Source: Sapria himalayana (lineage: Eukaryota; Streptophyta; Magnoliopsida; Malpighiales; Rafflesiaceae). From it: 64,000 nucleotides of DNA. Under the pieces are notes generated by a model that saw only the letters and a program-made list of their open reading frames with translations, was not told the DNA's origin and did not search any database. Both the position numbers and the translations under genes were made by a program. The stretch lies in assembly GCA_029783825.1 (NCBI GenBank), contig JAREIK010002966.1:889323-953322 (forward strand). Reading direction: 5' to 3'. This document shows positions 11,111 through 23,244 of the stretch, in pieces (position 1 is the first letter of the stretch; every line of letters begins with the position of its first letter).

Positions 11111-12900
11111 ATGGCACGTGGACAAGGTAGAGGTAACACATTGCAAGGTCGTATGAGTTATGGTATAGGTAGCACAGCTTCAGGTATGCTCGAAACTAGT
11201 AGAGGGTCATGGGTGGATGAGACGCTATAGTAGACAAAGAAGGTTGTGAATGTACCATAGCAGCAACATCAACTGACTTATCCACATAATGATCCTAAGA
11301 TTTTGATGAATGATCAAAAGACATGTGAGAGAGAGGAGGGAGAGGATGGAGATGTTGGAGAGTCTTCCTTAGAGCACCATACTGACGAGATACTCCCTAT
11401 TGCTCAATTTGATCAGACAATTGATAATTCGTAAGATATAAAACATAACAAATTATTTATCAATTTTTTAATTTATTTCTTACTTGCTAATAAATTTTTT
11501 GTTGCATGACGAAGTTAGAGCCGTCTTGTTCCATTTCTAGGGTTCTGAGAACAATTTTCAGGAAGTCATTTAAACCTAATGAACATAATTAGAAGTCACT
11601 CAAACATAGAGACCAATTGATGATTTGGAGAGAATTTAAGGTAAATATTACTACCTAAAAATTTTTACATATTTTATTTATTATTTTGTTCATTGATTAA
11701 AAATTGTTTATTTATGGATCCAGTAAGTTTACAGGTAGACACAGCCAAAGGAGGTGGTCAAAAGTGTATTCTACAAACATGCTGCCAGTTAGTATAAAGG
11801 CACCATGTGTGAGATCAAAGATAAATGGTTAAAGAAGAAAGAAAAAGATTCGAGTGTCACGGATCATGTTTTAAGGAGTGGAGGAGTAGTTTGGAAAATT
11901 TGGATTATAGGAAGAGGTGTGATAAATAGAGTGGCAATCCTCACTCAGAGAGGGCTAGAAAGGGTAGTGGCATGTCTACACGCACTTGTAGATCTCGTTC
12001 TATGCGTGAGCATGAACGAGCATTGATATTATTTCTAATTTATACTTTTTATGTTTATTACTTTGTGAATTGTGTTCAATTATGCATAAATTTTTATTTA
12101 ATATAATTAACGTATGTATTGTGTGTAATTATAGACACGCAAAAAGGGTACGAAGTCCAATGCTCGTCACTTATACAGATACATGCAGACGAAGGCTCAT
12201 GATGATTAGACTTTCGTTGATCAGAGATCTCATGTAGCAAATGTAAGTTTATATAAAAAAATTAATTTTTCTTTTTTTTGTTTAAATATAAATTGAAATA
12301 TTTTTCGTAGATTTTTATTAGGTGAGATATGAGGAAATGTTACCTGCTACAACTCAAGCGTATTCCTAGTCTACTTCAGGTTCATATGATGGTGCAACAT
12401 GTAGTTCTCATTCATCAGCTGCACCAGTTGATATGAATCAGAATTGGTATGTGGCTGTTGATGGCAAGGAGAAGATGCCCGTCTATGGCATTTGTTCACC
12501 AACATCATCATCCTACCTGCAAAAAAAACTAGACTATGAAGCTGAATTTTCAGGACCAGTTTCGAATTTGTTCTCGAAGATGGAGAAATTTCAGGATGTG
12601 ATGCAAAATTTGATACTGTTTCATTTAGCTGATACCGAGTGACGCATGATTGACTATGAGGATGATAGGGATGAGTTGCGTATGCATTTTGACTGGCTTA
12701 CAAAGATGTTTTTGGAAGGAGGACTACAGTTCAACCCTTATGATCTACCTCAGATTGTTTGGTGTAATACCCCAGCTACCGCAACTACTCCATCACCTAC
12801 AGCAGCACCTGTAGACACGCATCAGGACTAGCAGCAACAGAAAGCTCTACCCTTGTATCGACATCTCACCATGTGGACCAGAAATGTCGTAGCATAATGA
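11111..12900 (+). pseudogene. CACTA tnpA-like gene (Transposase_24), decayed
   Basis: A start at 11111 gives MARGQGRG, a typical basic, Gly/Arg-rich beginning for this gene; the A3 equivalent near 52163 reads HGRGRGG. Later pieces include a Transposase_24-like stretch at 11.73-12.03 kb (EWRSSLENLDYRKRC in one frame), the exon at about 12134-12245 with TFVDQRS, and 12310-12831 with the Ser/Thr-rich region and PVYGICSPTSSSYLQKKL. Intron-like gaps with GT/AG edges separate the pieces, for example after 11640. Stops and frame changes show that it is not functional. In En/Spm, TNPA binds the subterminal repeats. Confidence 0.7.
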
Positions 12901-13149
12901 TTATGATACTAGGTTGGATGATTGAGTGTATTGCACACATTTTTTTTCAATGCCTTAAACTTTGATTTTAGATTTTATCTTTTTTATTTTCTCTTGATGT
13001 TTTTAATATATATATGCAGTATATATAGTTGTTTGCTTGAGTTAATTGGATTTTTTTGTCGTGTTATATGTATATGTTTCTGTAGAAACTACATCAAAAC
13101 TGGAAGTTAATTGGATGTTTTTATGTATTATTTGTTCTAGTTTCTATAG

Positions 13150-13996
13150 CAACTGCAGAAAAAATGAAAAAAATAATTTGGACGGTAATTACCGGCCAAA
13201 ACTAACCACAATTTTTTAATATTAATGGTCAGTAAAAGATTACCAAATGGTCGGTAATATTTTTGGAGATCAATTACCTACCAATGATTTTAAAAGAGTT
13301 TTGGTCAATTTTTTCTCACAATTTTTTTCAGTTATTACCGACCGTTTTGTGACCATTTACTGACCTAATACTTTTGGTCAAAATGGTTGGAATATAATCG
13401 AAAATGGTTGAAATATAGTCGAAAAATATTTGTCAGTAAATGGTCTATAAATTGTCGGTAATTACCGACCATTTGGAGACCATTTACCAACCTAATGTTT
13501 TTGGGCAGAAAATGGTCGAAACTATTATCGAATATTAGTTGTCAGTAATTATTTGGTCAGAAAATGGTCGGAATATTATTGAATATTGGTTGTTAGTAAT
13601 TGGCCTCAACATGATCAATTATTACCGACCATTTTGAGTCCATAAAAGACTAAGTGATTTTGGTCAGAAAATGATTGAAATTTAGTCTATAATTATTTGT
13701 CGATGAATGGTCTATAAATGGTCATTAATTACCGACCATTTAGAGACCATGTACTAACCTAATTAATTTGGTCATAAAATTATAGAAATATAGTCAGTAA
13801 ATGTTTGCGGTTGAAGATTGGTAAATGGTCAGTAATTTACCGACCATCTGATTTTTTATCGTTAAAAAATTTAGCGATGAGCAAAATTACGACCAATGAT
13901 TTTGGATGGTAAATGGTTGCTATTTGGTTTACCGACCAAAAAAATCAGAATTAGCGACCAAAAAATTAGTCGACAATTCGGTAAATTTTAGTAGTG
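13150..13996 (+). repeat. Subterminal repeats of CACTA-B, TTACCGACC motif
   Basis: About 20 copies, in both orientations, of ATTACCGACCATTT and AATGGTCGGTAAT variants, ending CGGTAAATTTTAGTAGTG at 13996. These are presumably TNPA-binding repeats of family B. They share no core with the TAGCTAGGG repeats of family A. Confidence 0.85.
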
Positions 13997-14760
13997 AAAT
14001 TATATAATTGAAGTACCTAATGTTGTGCCATATTACCATGCACGCTGTCAAAAAAAACATTACTCCATGACTATAATGCCCATTGTGCAATTGAGGTGTC
14101 TACTACCATGCACAAACTCTCTAATCATGCATAACCATTCACCATCCTCTTTATGGAATAGATGCTCATCTCACACAGTATGTGATGGTAGTATATGGGG
14201 CATTACTACAACATGTACGCCCATGTCCCCTGGGTTGTCACAATGTATGTTCTCTCATTTTTTAGGATTTTGAACCCTTATATGACTCAAGGTTTGATTT
14301 CCTTAGAGTTTTTCCTTTGATACTATGCATAATTCTATGCCAAACATAAAACTTGATGAAAAACACTTAGTAAAGAAATTACAAGCAATCCTCTCATATA
14401 ATATAATGGGCCAATGAATTGAAGTAGTCTAGATGTTAGGTGCTTCCATCAATAATAACATAAAAATAAAAAATAAGTAAAAAACACAAAAGATATGATT
14501 ATAAACTATAATAATTAGTATTAATTAGTATATTGTTTATTTTTCTGTAATATTAATATGGTAATATGAGTTAAGAATGGGTTCAATAAAATTTGTGAGT
14601 AACTCTTGAGTTCAAATTTATGAACAATGAAGTGTCTCACACATTATATGGCTTTAGTTGTTTGATTTGTAAGCTATTACAGCATTCCATTGCTAACTAT
14701 TGTTTGTGCTGTGTTTACATGTTACACTCATGAACTTTTACCAATTTTTTGTGGAACAGC
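13997..14760. other. Intergenic, no gene seen
   Basis: A mixed-composition stretch at 14000-14300 is followed by AT-rich DNA. The open stretch at 14025-14273 has no recognisable domain or codon bias. The last 100 bases before 14761 could be the intron upstream of the ARIA-like exon. Confidence 0.5.
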
Positions 14761-15684
14761 CAGAACATAGCAGCTTATTATTGACTCAGGTGCTTTGCCA
14801 CCTACACCGAGATGGATATACTTCTTAGGTAGTGAATAGCATCCTAAGATGGGAAGCTGATGCAATCACCAACCTTGCCCATGAGAATAGCAACATCAAA
14901 ATTCATATTAGGTTTCTATTTTTAATGCAATTCTTTTGGCAATGTGCACAATGCTTTCTATTAATGAGTTATTTTTCAGGATGAATGTTAGGATACCACC
15001 TCTAGTTGAATTGTTGGATTTCTTTGACGTTAAAGTGTAAAGGGCATCTAAAGGGGCACTAAGAACCTTAGCTTTAAGAATGACGAGAATAAAAATCAGG
15101 TAATATTCCTTATTGTGATTGCTGATTTTTTATCATTTTTTTGACTTTTCAGATTGTCGAGTGTAATGCTCTTCCCATAATCATCTTAATGTTGTGCTCA
15201 AAAGATGCTGCTATACATTATGAAGCACGTTACTTTACTTAAAAATTGACTTCTCAATTAATTTTTTATTTATCACTATTCTGAACTTTAGATCTTGGCC
15301 TTTGTTTTCTTATTTGGACCAATTATTTTTGTTATTGTAGGTAGGTGTTATTGGAAATTTGGTTCATTCATCTCCAAGCATTAAGAAAGAAGTTCTGTCG
15401 GTTGGGACATTGTAGTTTGTTATTAGTTTGCTCAGATCCTTCCATTAGTAGCATTTTGTGGAAAATTGAATCTCTTTTCATTATGTATCTGATCAAATTA
15501 TATTTTTATATCATTATCTAAAGTTACTATCTGAATTTATTTTAATTTACTATAATTTTGATATTTAAATTCGCTTTTAATAATTCTCTAAATGTTTTTC
15601 TGATAAATAGGTCATGTTGCTCTGAGACAAAGGAAAGCTACTTTACCACTGAGATAGTTTGTGGTGACTGATTCGGATTGCAAG
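14761..15684 (+). pseudogene. ARIA-like: ARIA/ABAP1-like BTB-ARM repeat protein, exon-intron fragment
   Basis: At least five consecutive exons of the ARM-repeat region are recognisable: 14761-14911 (ADAITNLAHENSNIKIHIR), 14980-15099 (RIPPLVELLDFFDVKVQRA, read through one stop and a TTT/ACG shift), 15153-15227 (IVECNALPIIILMLCSKDAA), 15341-about 15448 (VGVIGNLVHSSPSIKKEVL) and 15611-15684 (TDSDCK). Introns start GT and end AG. This matches the ARM repeats of plant ARIA, an ABF2-interacting BTB-ARM protein, and its relatives. Retained introns mean a genomic copy, not a retrocopy. Stops and lost bases (first exon, exon 2 TAA) make it a pseudogene. The BTB end and the remaining ARM repeats are absent. 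Confidence 0.85.
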
Positions 15685-15689
15685 GTAAG

Positions 15690-16475
15690 CATATGTTGAT
15701 TTTTCCATCACTTTTATTATTTTCAGGTTAGATATAAATCATTATATGAGAATTTTTGAGATTAATTTTTCTTTGGATTCATGTTTTGTGCTTAAGTTAT
15801 GAGGAAGAGGATGATCATAGTAAAAAGGAATGCTCCAATATAATTTTTATGTATTCTTGTATTCATGTATTAAATAAATAATAAAAAATATATTGTGTAA
15901 TATAGTACCTTTGATTAACCATAGATTCTATATGTTTTCACCATTTGTCATTGACTGTGGATGTCGGATCTTGTATCAGATGTCTAGAGTTTTGATGAAG
16001 TGACACAGTCCTTAGGGCAGTCTTATGAGCATTTTATCGTGGGTATGAGTGTCTAACTAGTTCAACATGGCATGGTCTTGTATGGCATGAGACCGTGGGT
16101 TTTACTGAGCCTCATTTAATGGCCACATATGCCATTTGTGGTTGCGTGTGGGCTAGCCCAATGTGCTACTGGTGACCCATTACTCTTGCCTAAGCATTGT
16201 TTGTGCTAGGGTCATGGTCAAACAATTGTGACTCGTTACCCATGACAATGTGGCATGTGCATAGCTACTTAGGTCCTAGGCATGAGTTGTTTTTGGGAAC
16301 TCATGACTCAGGACCTAATAAACTGACCCAATTATTTTGTTAAAATGGCTAATTCATCACTAAGCATGTATAATATAAATTAGAAAACAACAATTATACC
16401 ATACATAGTGGTTTATTGTTTTTGTAGGTAACAAAATATTTTTTAAAGATGAAAAATATATATCTTTGTTTAAAA
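15690..16475. other. Intergenic, no gene seen
   Basis: AT-rich to about 15980, then a GC-richer patch at 16000-16360 with repeated words such as CATGGTC, GGCATG and ACTCATGACTCAGG. The patch may belong to the element proposed at 16476-16915. No coding signal is recognised. Confidence 0.45.
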
Positions 16476-16915
16476 GCTATAGGTATCTTGTTCGATACTA
16501 ATTAGATAAAATTTTCAGGCCCAACTGAGTTGGGGTGCCATGCCAAGCATGACACGGTTTCTTGGAGGGCAAGCCCGGCATGGGCCCGCAGCCCAAAAAT
16601 TGCCCAAGTTCGGGTTGGTTGGTTCAGGTCAGGTAGGTTGAATTTTTACAAAATTAGGGTTTCTTGCAATTTTCTGTCGTGCCATCGTCTTCCGTCAGCC
16701 ATCTCCATGTCGTCCCCATGTCAGGCATCGCTCGGTGCATGATCATCTGTGTCGTGCCCAAGTGCCTGGCATGACATGTTTTCCAAAAACCCTCGGCACG
16801 ACACGACATGACTCATACCCAGGGTCTTCCTGGCATGGGCTTCGGGCACAGCATTGCAGCGTGTCGTGCTGGGCTTTGGGTCGGAATTGGACCGCCTCGC
16901 CTATTTGACACCTAT
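16476..16915. mobile_element. Possible old GC-rich hAT-like element
   Basis: This GC-rich patch is rich in GGCATG, CGGGC, CGTGTCGTG and GGCACGAC words and ends CTATTTGACACCTATA at 16915. It resembles the right end of the hAT element at 62395-62935, which ends GTTTGACACCTCTA. A weak left partner, TATAGGTATC, lies at about 16478. No matching 8-bp target duplication was found, so the boundaries are uncertain. Confidence 0.4.
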
Positions 16916-17972
16916 AGATGAAATCTCTTTGATTTTTATGGGTAAGATAATTAAGTTATTAGCATCTCATAAATTATGTGTTAAGTGAGAATTTTGTGTA
17001 TTATATATTATATTTTTATAATCCATAAGCTCAATTGATTAAACTTATAAAGACATATAATAATTAATAATATCTTATCTAATAAATGCTATGCATCATT
17101 AGATTAATATATATTTATTATTTAATTTAATTACTCTATTCGTTCTTTTCTTACGTATTTTTGAGTTTTGTAGTTCTTTCCTAGTAAAACTTAACATAAA
17201 TTTTAGTTAATTAAATATTATAGATAATATATTTGATCCATATAATAAATTACATTTTGTATGTAGTTGCATAAATATTAATGCACTGAATCTTATAAGA
17301 ATTTTGAATTTAAAATATTTGTATGAGAATATTACTATGATGACTAATCATTTGTGAAATTTTTATATTATATGTATTTGTTGGAGGTCATGTCCTTATT
17401 CAATATAAGCATCTTTGTCCAAGGTATTGGGTTCGAGACTTATCATATGTATTCTTTAAATTTTGATGGTGAGACATTGATATATGAACTTCTCCCAGAC
17501 CTTATGATAAAATAGATGGCTTGTGCACTAAGTACGATCTTTATATAATGAACTAAATATTTTAGATGATGTAGAGAAACCTTTCTTCTCTAGTGTCTTT
17601 CCTCAAGTAAGCAAAATATTTAGTATTAATAGTCACACTTAAATTGTATGGACAAATTCTAATATGATAAATAAAAAATTCTAAATGAGAAATAAAATCT
17701 AGTCAAATATAAATATTTTAAAAATATACAACTTTAAAACTAGTACTGGAGTACTAGATGAGTCATCTAAGAAGATATGTTAAATAATTTACAAAAAATG
17801 GTGCATTAGACCCTTATAATTTAAGTTTATTATAATTATAATTGGATGCACTTCATCTTTGATATTTTTTGTATATATAACTAATAATTGATAATAAAAA
17901 ATTTAGGTTGATAATTAGTTGAGATCTTTACTAAAATTTGAACAAGATTCTAAATTTGTATATTTTAGTGAG
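16916..17972. other. AT-rich intergenic DNA, nothing recognised
   Basis: No open reading frame of note, no repeat family that I recognise and no RNA gene. Short words near 17380-17540 (GTTCGAGACTTATC, GGTGAGACATTG) resemble generic repeat sequence only. Confidence 0.5.
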
Positions 17973-18340
17973 AAATATTTTCAACTTTTTTATACTATAA
18001 TTTCAAAAATTAAATTTTGTTATATTGTAATAAAATATTAAAAGTGTTTGCACATTCAAAATTCAAGCCACACACTAAAAAATTTGTATTCTATAAGATT
18101 TTTTTATTGATACCATGTCGAGAAACAATGCAAAATAAAAGAAGAGTATTTGAGAAATATGTCAACTTTTTATCATAAAATTTCTAAAATGATTTTTTGT
18201 TATATTGTAATAAAATATTAAATGTTTATGCACATTCAAAATGCAAGCCACTCACTCAAGAATTTGTATTCTATAAGATATTGACTTTAATACTATGTTG
18301 AGAAACAATGCAAAATAAAAGAAGAGTATTTGAAAAATCG
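17973..18340 (+). repeat. Tandem direct duplication, unit about 182 bp
   Basis: Two adjacent copies, about 17973-18155 and 18156-18340, share long words such as TTGTTATATTGTAATAAAAT, TTTGTATTCTATAAGAT and GAGAAACAATGCAAAATAAA. Divergence of several percent indicates an old duplication. Function unknown. Confidence 0.8.
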
Positions 18341-21100
18341 CATAACAAAATGTGTACAAGCTAAACCCTTATATAAGGGACTAATCAAATTATGTTATCC
18401 CATAGGTTGAATGCTCTTATACATATGCAAGAAAAAAATAAAATAAAAGAAAAAAATAATTGTAAATCACAACAAACCAGATCAAATATTATTTGCACTC
18501 ATAGTATTTTTAGTTACATATTAGATTTTCAAACATACACTAATATAAACACAATTCTAAGATATAGTATATGGGCATATTGTTGATTCTAGCTTTAGTG
18601 CAAAGAGTTATGTTATTAGTTACTTGTGTGTTTTAGTATATTAGTTACTTTTTGGAGATGTTATGTTTATCAATTCATAGTTGATAATATTTTAATGTGA
18701 TATTTAGACAATTCCACATGTTATTAGTGAATATGTTTATTAGTGAAATTATTGTAGACATCATAATGAATACACTTGGAGGATTGTAAGTTTTTTTCAT
18801 ATCTTCTAATTTTGATATTCTATGCATGTATGCAATATTCTGAAGGATATAGTTGAGATTTTATTTAGTGTCTATATTTATATTATTTATTTATTTTTTT
18901 TCTTGTTACATTGTAGGAGAGCACCTGACATGTGAACTCTCTCAATCATATATATATTTATTTTTACTTTTATATATATATATAATTTTTCGTAAATTAA
19001 TGAAAATTAATTTATCTTTTCTTTTTCTTCTCATCTGCCCTCCCTTCACGAAAAATTCACCCCTAGCCCATCGAATGAAACAATCTTTAAATATCAAGTA
19101 CTCCAATAATACATGATTTATATAATAGATACCAACTTTAGTCGCCTTGCAAGAAGTTAAATTGAGCTTTTGGGAGATTGAAAATTTTTTTATTATGTGA
19201 TTCCTTTATCCTTCATAAGCCTTTTTAAACTTCTCACTAATATTTGAAGAAATAGAGTTATACAAATCAAGAGATTTCACTCATCCGTGGCAAATTTAAT
19301 TTCGCATGTGCTAAGCTCCTTAGTGAAAGATCTCTTGACATACTCAGCTTTTTCACTGTTTTATTGATTATGACTATAAAAAAGTCAATTCAATTGACTC
19401 TTTTGATCTTATCTTTTGAATATTTTCCAAAATAAACAAATACATTTTAGTATTAATCTTCCACTTGATGGAATGCTTTTTTATTCATATTTATTTATTT
19501 TGTGTATTAATATTTTTTTTTTCATTTGAAGCCATATTAAACTCTTGTTTGAGACACTTTCTCATTTAGAATACAAGTCATAATAAATGATATACTTATC
19601 ATTCACTCAAAAGTATTGGATAATTATTTTTGTTTTAATACTTGTGATTAGTTTTTATAATTATTCAATAACAAGTGTATTTTTGATGAGAATGAAGTTC
19701 AACTAAAGGCTTTCTTGCTGGTGAAGTGTTATACATGATACAATAGTTTTGTTATTTTAATTTTTATATCTAGTAGTTAAAATGATCTTATTTTGATTTC
19801 CACTTTCTTAATCACCTCTTATAGGTTCTTATTATAATTTGTTTGTGAATAAATATTTTTTATGATAATTTTGATGAGGTTTCATATAAAATATTACTTG
19901 ATTATTTTTATTTACAAGATATGTTTTGTTTGTTACCTATGAAAAGCTTTATATTATTGATCTATTTTCCATGAGCATAGATTGATACATTCTATGCAAT
20001 TGTTTTCTCTTAAAGTTATTAAATTTGAATCTAATTAATATTTTGTTTCTATGAAAGTTGAAATGTAAGACTTTTGTATATTTGTATATTTTTTTTGGAA
20101 TAAAGATAACATATGCTCATAAAAAATTAACTCTATTTCACCAAAGATATAATTTCGAATCTATTAGATATGTGAGTATCATAAAAAAGTTCAAATATTT
20201 TTTAATTATCTATTTTTATATTACATATATTAATCTTATAATTATTTTAATAATTTTTTTATAATAAATTTATATATTGTTGTATTTAATATACTTAGAT
20301 ATGAAAAATCTATGAAAGATTGAGATCTATTTCGAGGTTGATGAATATTTTGCACTTGTTTCTCACTTACACTCTATTTGAGCTCCTCTTAGTTTTGATA
20401 GTAAATTTTTCATAATTTGTTATTTATAAGAGAGTCGATTTAGTCTCTTGAAAATGTAAAATATAATGACATTTAAGGAGATAAAGATTATATTTGAACA
20501 TGTGTTAAGAGAAATATTATTTTTGTTGATTTTTTTTATTTTGGATACTTTTGATGAGATTACTCAATTTGAGCTGCACTAATTATTTTTGTCCATTATA
20601 TAAGAATTTTAGTTGCATGACAATTTTGATTATCGAGTGTTTATTATTGTTTTAATTATTACATGATATTAATGTATGGATATATATGTGTGTTTGAAAT
20701 TACAAAACCTAGAAGGTTGCCCTTAAAATTGATGTAGTTTGAGCATGTGCCATGAAGAGGAGAGCCAGATGAGGCTAGAAGAATGCCAGATTACTTCCTT
20801 TACTATGAGCCACGACAAATTACTGTAGCCCACCTTCTAGTTGTGGTGCATGTTGTTGGTATTTGTTTGTGTATTAAGGTGGTCATTTTGATATTGGTGA
20901 TGTTGCTCAACTACAACAACAAGGGTGCATGATGGGACAGGCTAGCTCCCTTCTTTTTCTTCCATTTTGGTCCAGTTGTTTGTTCAGCAGATTCTCATTT
21001 GAATTTACAGCTTCTCTCTGTTATCACCTCACATTAGGTGTCTATTATTTCTATGTGTTAGTAAGCTTGTTTAAAAAAACAAGTTGATAATCAGTTTGTG
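18341..21100. other. AT-rich intergenic DNA, nothing recognised
   Basis: Open stretches here (18392-18586, 18853-19116, 20058-20264) are low-complexity AT-rich readings without domains. A moderately GC-rich patch at 20710-20860 has no recognisable content. Confidence 0.5.
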
Positions 21101-21740
21101 TATAATTTTTTGTATTTATTCAATTGATGGCATCATCTCGTTTTGCTTGGTTTGAGTTGTTGGATAAAGTGAAAAAACATTCATCTTCATTAGACAAAAT
21201 GAGACATACAAGTATGGTGTCTCGGAATAATAAAATGAGTTAGCTAATGAGGTTGGAGTTCGATGTTTAGAGGCTCCAGTGAATGTCTTGATCCTTAATA
21301 TTGAAGGGAAGAACATGGTGTTGGATCGGACCTGGGAACCCATATCCGAGAAAAACTGCATGATTCAATTTCTCATTGAATGCTAGTTCTCATTTTGTAT
21401 TTATTTCTAATTACTTCTTCTGGCTACACTATATTATTTAATTATTTTTTTGGTTTGTTATTTTGTTTGATAAGTTTTCTCTCTTTATTATTTTTTCATA
21501 AATTTACTTCGTCATCTTCTCGGTAAAAAATCTAAGCCTCTATCTACATTTGTAGTGGAAGCATTGATCAAGGACTAGAACATGCTCGATAATAAGTACT
21601 AATTTGTATATGCAGCCCATGAAAAGAATGAAAGGATTGGTAAAGTGCTTAAAATTGGGAGATTAACTTGTTGTAGATGCTTTAGCTACTGGATTTGGTC
21701 AACCAACACATCTAGAAATTAAGTAATATTTTTATTCACA
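21100..21740 (+). pseudogene. Unidentified plant gene fragment
   Basis: Two higher-complexity patches look exon-like on the plus strand. At about 21126-21364 the readings include SSRFAWFELLDKVKKHSSSL and then NMVLDRTWEPISEKNCM; at about 21600-21720 one reading includes HEKNERIGKVLKIGRLTCC. The frame breaks with TAG near 21240. I do not recognise the family. It lies upstream of the tnpA tail of A4, so it may be host DNA or a captured fragment. Confidence 0.35.
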
Positions 21741-21859
21741 TGTGTTTGCTTTTGTTTTGTGCTTAGAGTGCGACTGTCATTAGTTTATAATATTTGGCTT
21801 TTTTCATGATTTCATTGTTGATAATTATGTTGTTGTGGAAGTTCAAAATAATTTTGTAA

Positions 21860-22498
21860 GTAGTACCAAATGTAATACAACAACAGATTTCCTATATGGA
21901 GTCACAGGTAGTGCCTTAACGAGACGGATAGCTAATAGTGTTCCAGTAGAGAAACCACATAGGAGAGCCTAGCATAATTGCATCATTAATTATGAGGATG
22001 ATGATTTAGTTTTAAAAATATGAGGATGATGATTTTGTTTTAACTATGTAACAATTGCATCAAAAAATTTTTTAACTGCTTTTTCTTTTTGTTAATCATA
22101 AAAAAAATTGTTTATATTATATGTTTTTTATTTAATTTAATATTAAAATTTAAAAATATGTAATCAAATTTTTTGTAAAAAAAATTGTAAAAAAGCATTG
22201 AAATGAAAATAACTAGATAATTTTTCATCATTAATTTAGATATATAATTATATGTATATATTCAATCGAAAATATTAATTACTATTCTTAATTATGATAA
22301 AATTAGCAAGGGAAAAAAAGATTAGCTATAGTCGTTAGAAAATTAGCTAGGAAATTATATTTTCTTGTTAATATTTGGTGTAAAACTTTTTAGACTGGGA
22401 TAATTTTCGTCATTATTCCATCATTATTCTATTTTAGCAACGAAAAAGCCCATATAGCTAGAGAATTTTCACTAGCTATTTGGGCTTTTCTTGTATTG
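21860..22498 (+). mobile_element. Right end of CACTA family A, copy A4
   Basis: A short tnpA C-terminal remnant at about 21885-22010 (ALTRRIANS, KPHRRA, INYEDDD) matches the A3 tnpA tail near 53905-53970 (ALTREIAFQ, KPHKRG). About 300 bp later come TAGCTAGG repeats, a hairpin at 22446-22490 (AGCCCATATAGCTAG, then CTAGCTATTTGGGCT) and the terminus CTTGTATTG at 22498, where the usual TAGTG has become TATTG. The palindromic arrays and inserts seen in A1-A3 are absent. The microsatellite starts at the next base. Confidence 0.75.
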
Positions 22499-23065
22499 CT
22501 ATTTGTTTATCTATGTGTCTATCTATCTATCTGTCTATCTATCTATCTATCTGTCTATCTCTATATCTATCTTTCTTTCTTTCTTTATATCAATATATTT
22601 ATTTATCTATCTATCAATCAATATGCCTTCTATCAAGTTGTCTATCAATCGATCTATCAATCTATATATCCATTTATCTATCTATCTATGTATCTCTATA
22701 TCTATCTGTCTATCAAACAACCTATCTTTCTATCTGTCTATTTATCTGCCTATCTATTAATCTAATTGTGTGTCAATCTATCTATATATTAGTTTTTCTA
22801 TCTGTGTATCTATCTAACTGTCTATCTATTTATCTATCTATCCATCTGTTTATCTACCTCTCTATTTATCCATCTATCTATCAGTTTATATGCCTATCTA
22901 TCAGTCTATCTATCTTTCTATCTATTTGTCTATCTATTTGTTTATCTCTTTGTCTATATATATGACTATTTATTTATTTATCTATCTATTTGTCTATCTA
23001 TTTATCTATCAATCTATCTATTTTTTAACTATATATTTGGCAATCAATCTGTCTATCTAACTGAA

Positions 23066-23106
<41 letters not shown>

Positions 23107-23211
23107 CTATCTATTTGTCTATCTATATATCTAACTATATATATATATATATGTCTATCTATCTATCTTTTGGTTTATCTATCTATCTATATTTCTATCT
23201 ATCTATTTGTC

Positions 23212-23244
<33 letters not shown>

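Larger units (their letters stand above)
10269..13996 (+). mobile_element. CACTA element, family B, right part
   Basis: Right-hand section of a second CACTA element: DUF4218 part of the tnp2 gene, a tnpA/Transposase_24 gene, then about 830 bp of TTACCGACC/AATGGTCGG subterminal repeats ending TTTTAGTAGTG at 13996 (CACTACTAAAA on the other strand). The subterminal motif differs from family A. The left part is displaced by A1, which inserted at 10268/10269, and lies outside the window. Confidence 0.8.
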
